From positions 1 through 7,871 of the forward strand of contig CALKAK010000121.1 in assembly GCA_937983015.1 (NCBI GenBank): a DNA stretch of 7,871 nucleotides, in the 5' to 3' direction. The notes below the pieces were generated by a model. It ran no database searches. It was not told the origin of the DNA and saw nothing but the letters and a program-made list of their open reading frames with translations. This DNA comes from an uncultured Bacillaceae bacterium (GTDB taxonomy: Bacteria; Bacillota; Bacilli; Bacillales; Caldibacillaceae). This document shows positions 5,928 to 7,871 of the stretch, piece by piece. The stretch's first letter is position 1; each line of letters starts with the position of its first letter. Both the position numbers and the translations under genes were made by a program.

Positions 5928-7397
5928 TTATTCTTTGCCATCGGCCGGTTTTTGATAACGGACAACGGGTTTTCGTGCCGCGCGTACTTCATCTAACCGG
6001 CGAACGGGTGTGTTATGTGGCGCTTCCAGAACCACACCTGGATTTTCCTCTACTTCCCTGGCGATGGCGATCATCGCTTCGGCAAAAGCATCGAGGGTTT
6101 CCTTCGACTCGGTATCTGTCGGTTCGAACATCATGCTTTCCTCCACGATGAGCGGGAAGTATACCGTCGGTGGATGGAAGCCGTAATCGAGGAGACGTTT
6201 TGCCATATCGATCGTTCGCACCCCGAGTTTTTTCTGACGGGAACCGGATAGGACAAACTCATGCATACACTCGTTGTAAGGCGACTCGAAGTACGGCTCA
6301 AGTTTTTTCCGTAAATAGTTGGCATGTAAGACAGCCGATTCGGCGACTTGTCGTAGACCTTCCCGACCCATTGTTCGGATATACGTATAAGCACGGACCA
6401 AAATACTAAAATTGCCGTAAAAACCTTTGACCCGACCGATGGATAACGGGTAGTCATCATTCAGAACGTACTTTTCGCCAGCTTTTTCGATCCGCGGGAT
6501 CGGTAAATACGGTGCCAAGAATTCTTTGACCCCAACCGGACCGGCCCCCGGACCACCGCCACCATGGGGTGTGGAAAAGGTTTTGTGCAAATTGAAATGA
6601 ACGATATCAAAACCCATCAAACCTGGCGTCGTTTTACCGAGGATGGCATTGGCGTTCGCACCATCATAGTAAAGGAGGCCTCCTGCTTCGTGTACGGCTT
6701 CGGCAATTTCTTTAATTTCTTTTTCAAACAAACCAAGGGTGTTCGGGTTCGTGAGCATAAGTGCGGCCGTATCTTCCCCTACGGCTTTCTTCAATTCGTT
6801 AAGATCAACGAGTCCGTATTCGTTTGAAGGTATCGTCACGACATCAAATCCGGCAACCGCCGCACTCGCCGGGTTGGTTCCATGTGCCGAGTCGGGCACG
6901 AGGACTTTAGTCCGCTTTGTTTCACCTTTTTCTGCAAAATAAGCTTTCACGATCATCAAACCGGTCCATTCGCCTTGTGCACCGGCAGCCGGTTGTAACG
7001 ACACCGCATCCATACCACCGATTACTTTTAATTCTTCTTGTAACCGGTACAGAACTTCCAGTGCCCCTTGCACCGTTTCTTCATCCTGGTACGGATGGAT
7101 CCGTGTAAAACCCGGTAGATTGGCTACTTCTTCATTAAGTTTCGGATTGTATTTCATCGTACAGGATCCAAGAGGGTAAAAGCCATCATCAATCCCGAAA
7201 TTTTTCTTCGATAGTGCCGTATAATGACGGATCAGTTCCAATTCCGATACTTCTGGTAGTTCTGCCGGTTCATCCCGGAGCAGGTGTTGCGGAAATTTTT
7301 TTGTTAAATCGACCGTATCTACATCACTTTCCGGGAGGCTGTAGGCGACCCGCCCCGGTTTGCCGACTTCGAATATGAGCTTGTTATATTCAACCAT
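5928..7397 (-). CDS. gcvPB: Glycine dehydrogenase (decarboxylating) subunit 2, GcvPB
   Basis: This is the PLP-binding half of the glycine cleavage P-protein. It decarboxylates glycine and transfers the aminomethyl group to the lipoyl arm of GcvH, working as a complex with GcvPA. The 489-aa product is normal for the split Bacillota enzyme. Conserved blocks are DGFYPLGSCTMKYNPK (about residues 71-86), LQPAAGAQGEW, DSAHGTNPASA, YYDGAN, and the PLP lysine in FNLHKTFSTPHGGGGPG (Lys near 272). The start is ATG 7397 (MVEYNKLIFE): it has GGAGGTGG about 6 bases upstream, overlaps the gcvPA stop by 8 bases, and the family begins this way. A longer frame to 7424 adds nine unrelated residues (MSRHWRWRR) read across the ribosome site. 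The overlap implies translational coupling with gcvPA, giving equal subunits. It ends in ...PADGKE before a hairpin. Confidence 0.98.
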   Translation of the reverse strand: MVEYNKLIFEVGKPGRVAYSLPESDVDTVDLTKKFPQHLLRDEPAELPEVSELELIRHYTALSKKNFGIDDGFYPLGSCTMKYNPKLNEEVANLPGFTRIHPYQDEETVQGALEVLYRLQEELKVIGGMDAVSLQPAAGAQGEWTGLMIVKAYFAEKGETKRTKVLVPDSAHGTNPASAAVAGFDVVTIPSNEYGLVDLNELKKAVGEDTAALMLTNPNTLGLFEKEIKEIAEAVHEAGGLLYYDGANANAILGKTTPGLMGFDIVHFNLHKTFSTPHGGGGPGAGPVGVKEFLAPYLPIPRIEKAGEKYVLNDDYPLSIGRVKGFYGNFSILVRAYTYIRTMGREGLRQVAESAVLHANYLRKKLEPYFESPYNECMHEFVLSGSRQKKLGVRTIDMAKRLLDYGFHPPTVYFPLIVEESMMFEPTDTESKETLDAFAEAMIAIAREVEENPGVVLEAPHNTPVRRLDEVRAARKPVVRYQKPADGKE

Positions 7398-7871
7398 TCG
7401 TCGCCACCTCCAGTGCCTCGACAAAGGCGTCGATTTCTTCTTTCGTCCGCTGATCCGTTACCGCAATAAGCATATGATTTTCTAGACCGTATTCTTTTCC
7501 GAGATCATACCCGCCGATGAAGCCTTTTTGTAATAGTTTTTCGTTCACTTCTTTAACCGGACGGGGAAGTTTGACGGCGAATTCGTTGAAAAACGGTGCT
7601 TTATTGTAAAGGGTGAAACCCTTTTCTTCCAAACGTCTGGCAGCATAATCGGCCTTTTCTACATTCAGTAGGGCCATATGCCGGATTCCGTGCTTGCCGA
7701 GTGCAGACATGCACACCGCAGATGCCAGAGCATTCAATGCCTGGTTGGAGCAAATATTCGATGTCGCTTTTTCTCGCCGGATATGTTGTTCGCGCGCCTG
7801 TAATGTCAAGACGTAACCGCGTTTACCTTCTTCGTCGACGGTTTCACCGACGATCCGCCCCGGTAATTTCC
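7390..7871 (-). CDS. gcvPA: Glycine dehydrogenase (decarboxylating) subunit 1, GcvPA (3' part)
   Basis: The last 159 residues of GcvPA, the non-PLP-lysine half of the P-protein and partner of GcvPB; the 5' part lies beyond the right edge (family about 448 aa). The frame is open to the edge, with the first complete codon at 7869 reading KLPGRIVGETVDEEGKRGYV. It goes on to LTLQAREQHIRREKATSNIC and NQALNALAS, a well conserved GcvPA stretch, and ends EALEVATNG with the stop inside the gcvPB start (8-base overlap). An internal TTG at 7809 is not a start, since conserved GcvPA sequence continues upstream of it. The upstream neighbour in Bacillus is usually gcvT, often behind a glycine riboswitch; neither is visible here. 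Confidence 0.96.
   Translation of the reverse strand, partial: KLPGRIVGETVDEEGKRGYVLTLQAREQHIRREKATSNICSNQALNALASAVCMSALGKHGIRHMALLNVEKADYAARRLEEKGFTLYNKAPFFNEFAVKLPRPVKEVNEKLLQKGFIGGYDLGKEYGLENHMLIAVTDQRTKEEIDAFVEALEVATNG

Noticed and set aside
5900..7108. Open plus-strand frames opposite gcvPB
   Set aside because: Same reason: shadows of the conserved gcvPB coding sequence.
7398..7424. Upstream extension of gcvPB by nine codons
   Set aside because: The extra residues are read across the Shine-Dalgarno site and the end of gcvPA, and they do not match the family N-terminus.

Overview
The window looks like chromosomal DNA of a Bacillaceae-type member of the Bacillota. The evidence is a glycine cleavage P-protein split into two subunits (GcvPA/GcvPB), purine-rich Shine-Dalgarno sites, a TatC close to the Bacillus TatCy type, and a moderate GC content. 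Every gene I can support reads on the minus strand, so transcription runs from right to left.

The right half (about 4116-7871) is intact one-carbon metabolism. It holds the 3' end of gcvPA (cut by the window edge), gcvPB (489 aa, overlapping gcvPA by 8 nt), an imperfect terminator hairpin, then fhs (formate-tetrahydrofolate ligase, 559 aa) followed by a strong intrinsic terminator. GcvP decarboxylates glycine and passes an aminomethyl group towards methylene-tetrahydrofolate. Fhs charges tetrahydrofolate with formate. Both feed the folate C1 pool.

The left half (about 125-3990) is a decayed operon: tatC, the gamma subunit of a membrane-associated flavin dehydrogenase (gluconate/glucose dehydrogenase subunit 3 family), the GMC-family FAD catalytic alpha subunit, tatA, and a C-terminal scrap of a short-chain dehydrogenase (SDR). 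When reading frames are mentally restored, the gamma subunit carries a twin-arginine signal (T-R-R-R-F-I) and the alpha subunit has none. This fits hitch-hiker export of an alpha/gamma pair by a Tat translocase whose genes bracket the cargo. Gamma has three frameshifts, alpha has at least two plus an in-frame stop, tatA has a probable frameshift in its dispensable tail, and the SDR is truncated with a frameshift and a stop. TatC and the TatA core remain open. No such damage is visible in the adjacent 3.7 kb of fhs-gcvPB-gcvPA, so the damage looks like real, localised gene decay rather than general sequencing error.

The alpha gene is also compositionally mosaic. Its first ~37 codons match the neighbours, while the rest (about 742-2340) is much more AT-rich. 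The junction falls exactly at the first lesion.

The leftmost ~125 bases and 329-515 are AT-rich and hold nothing I can name. I saw no tRNA, rRNA, CRISPR array, insertion sequence or attachment site.
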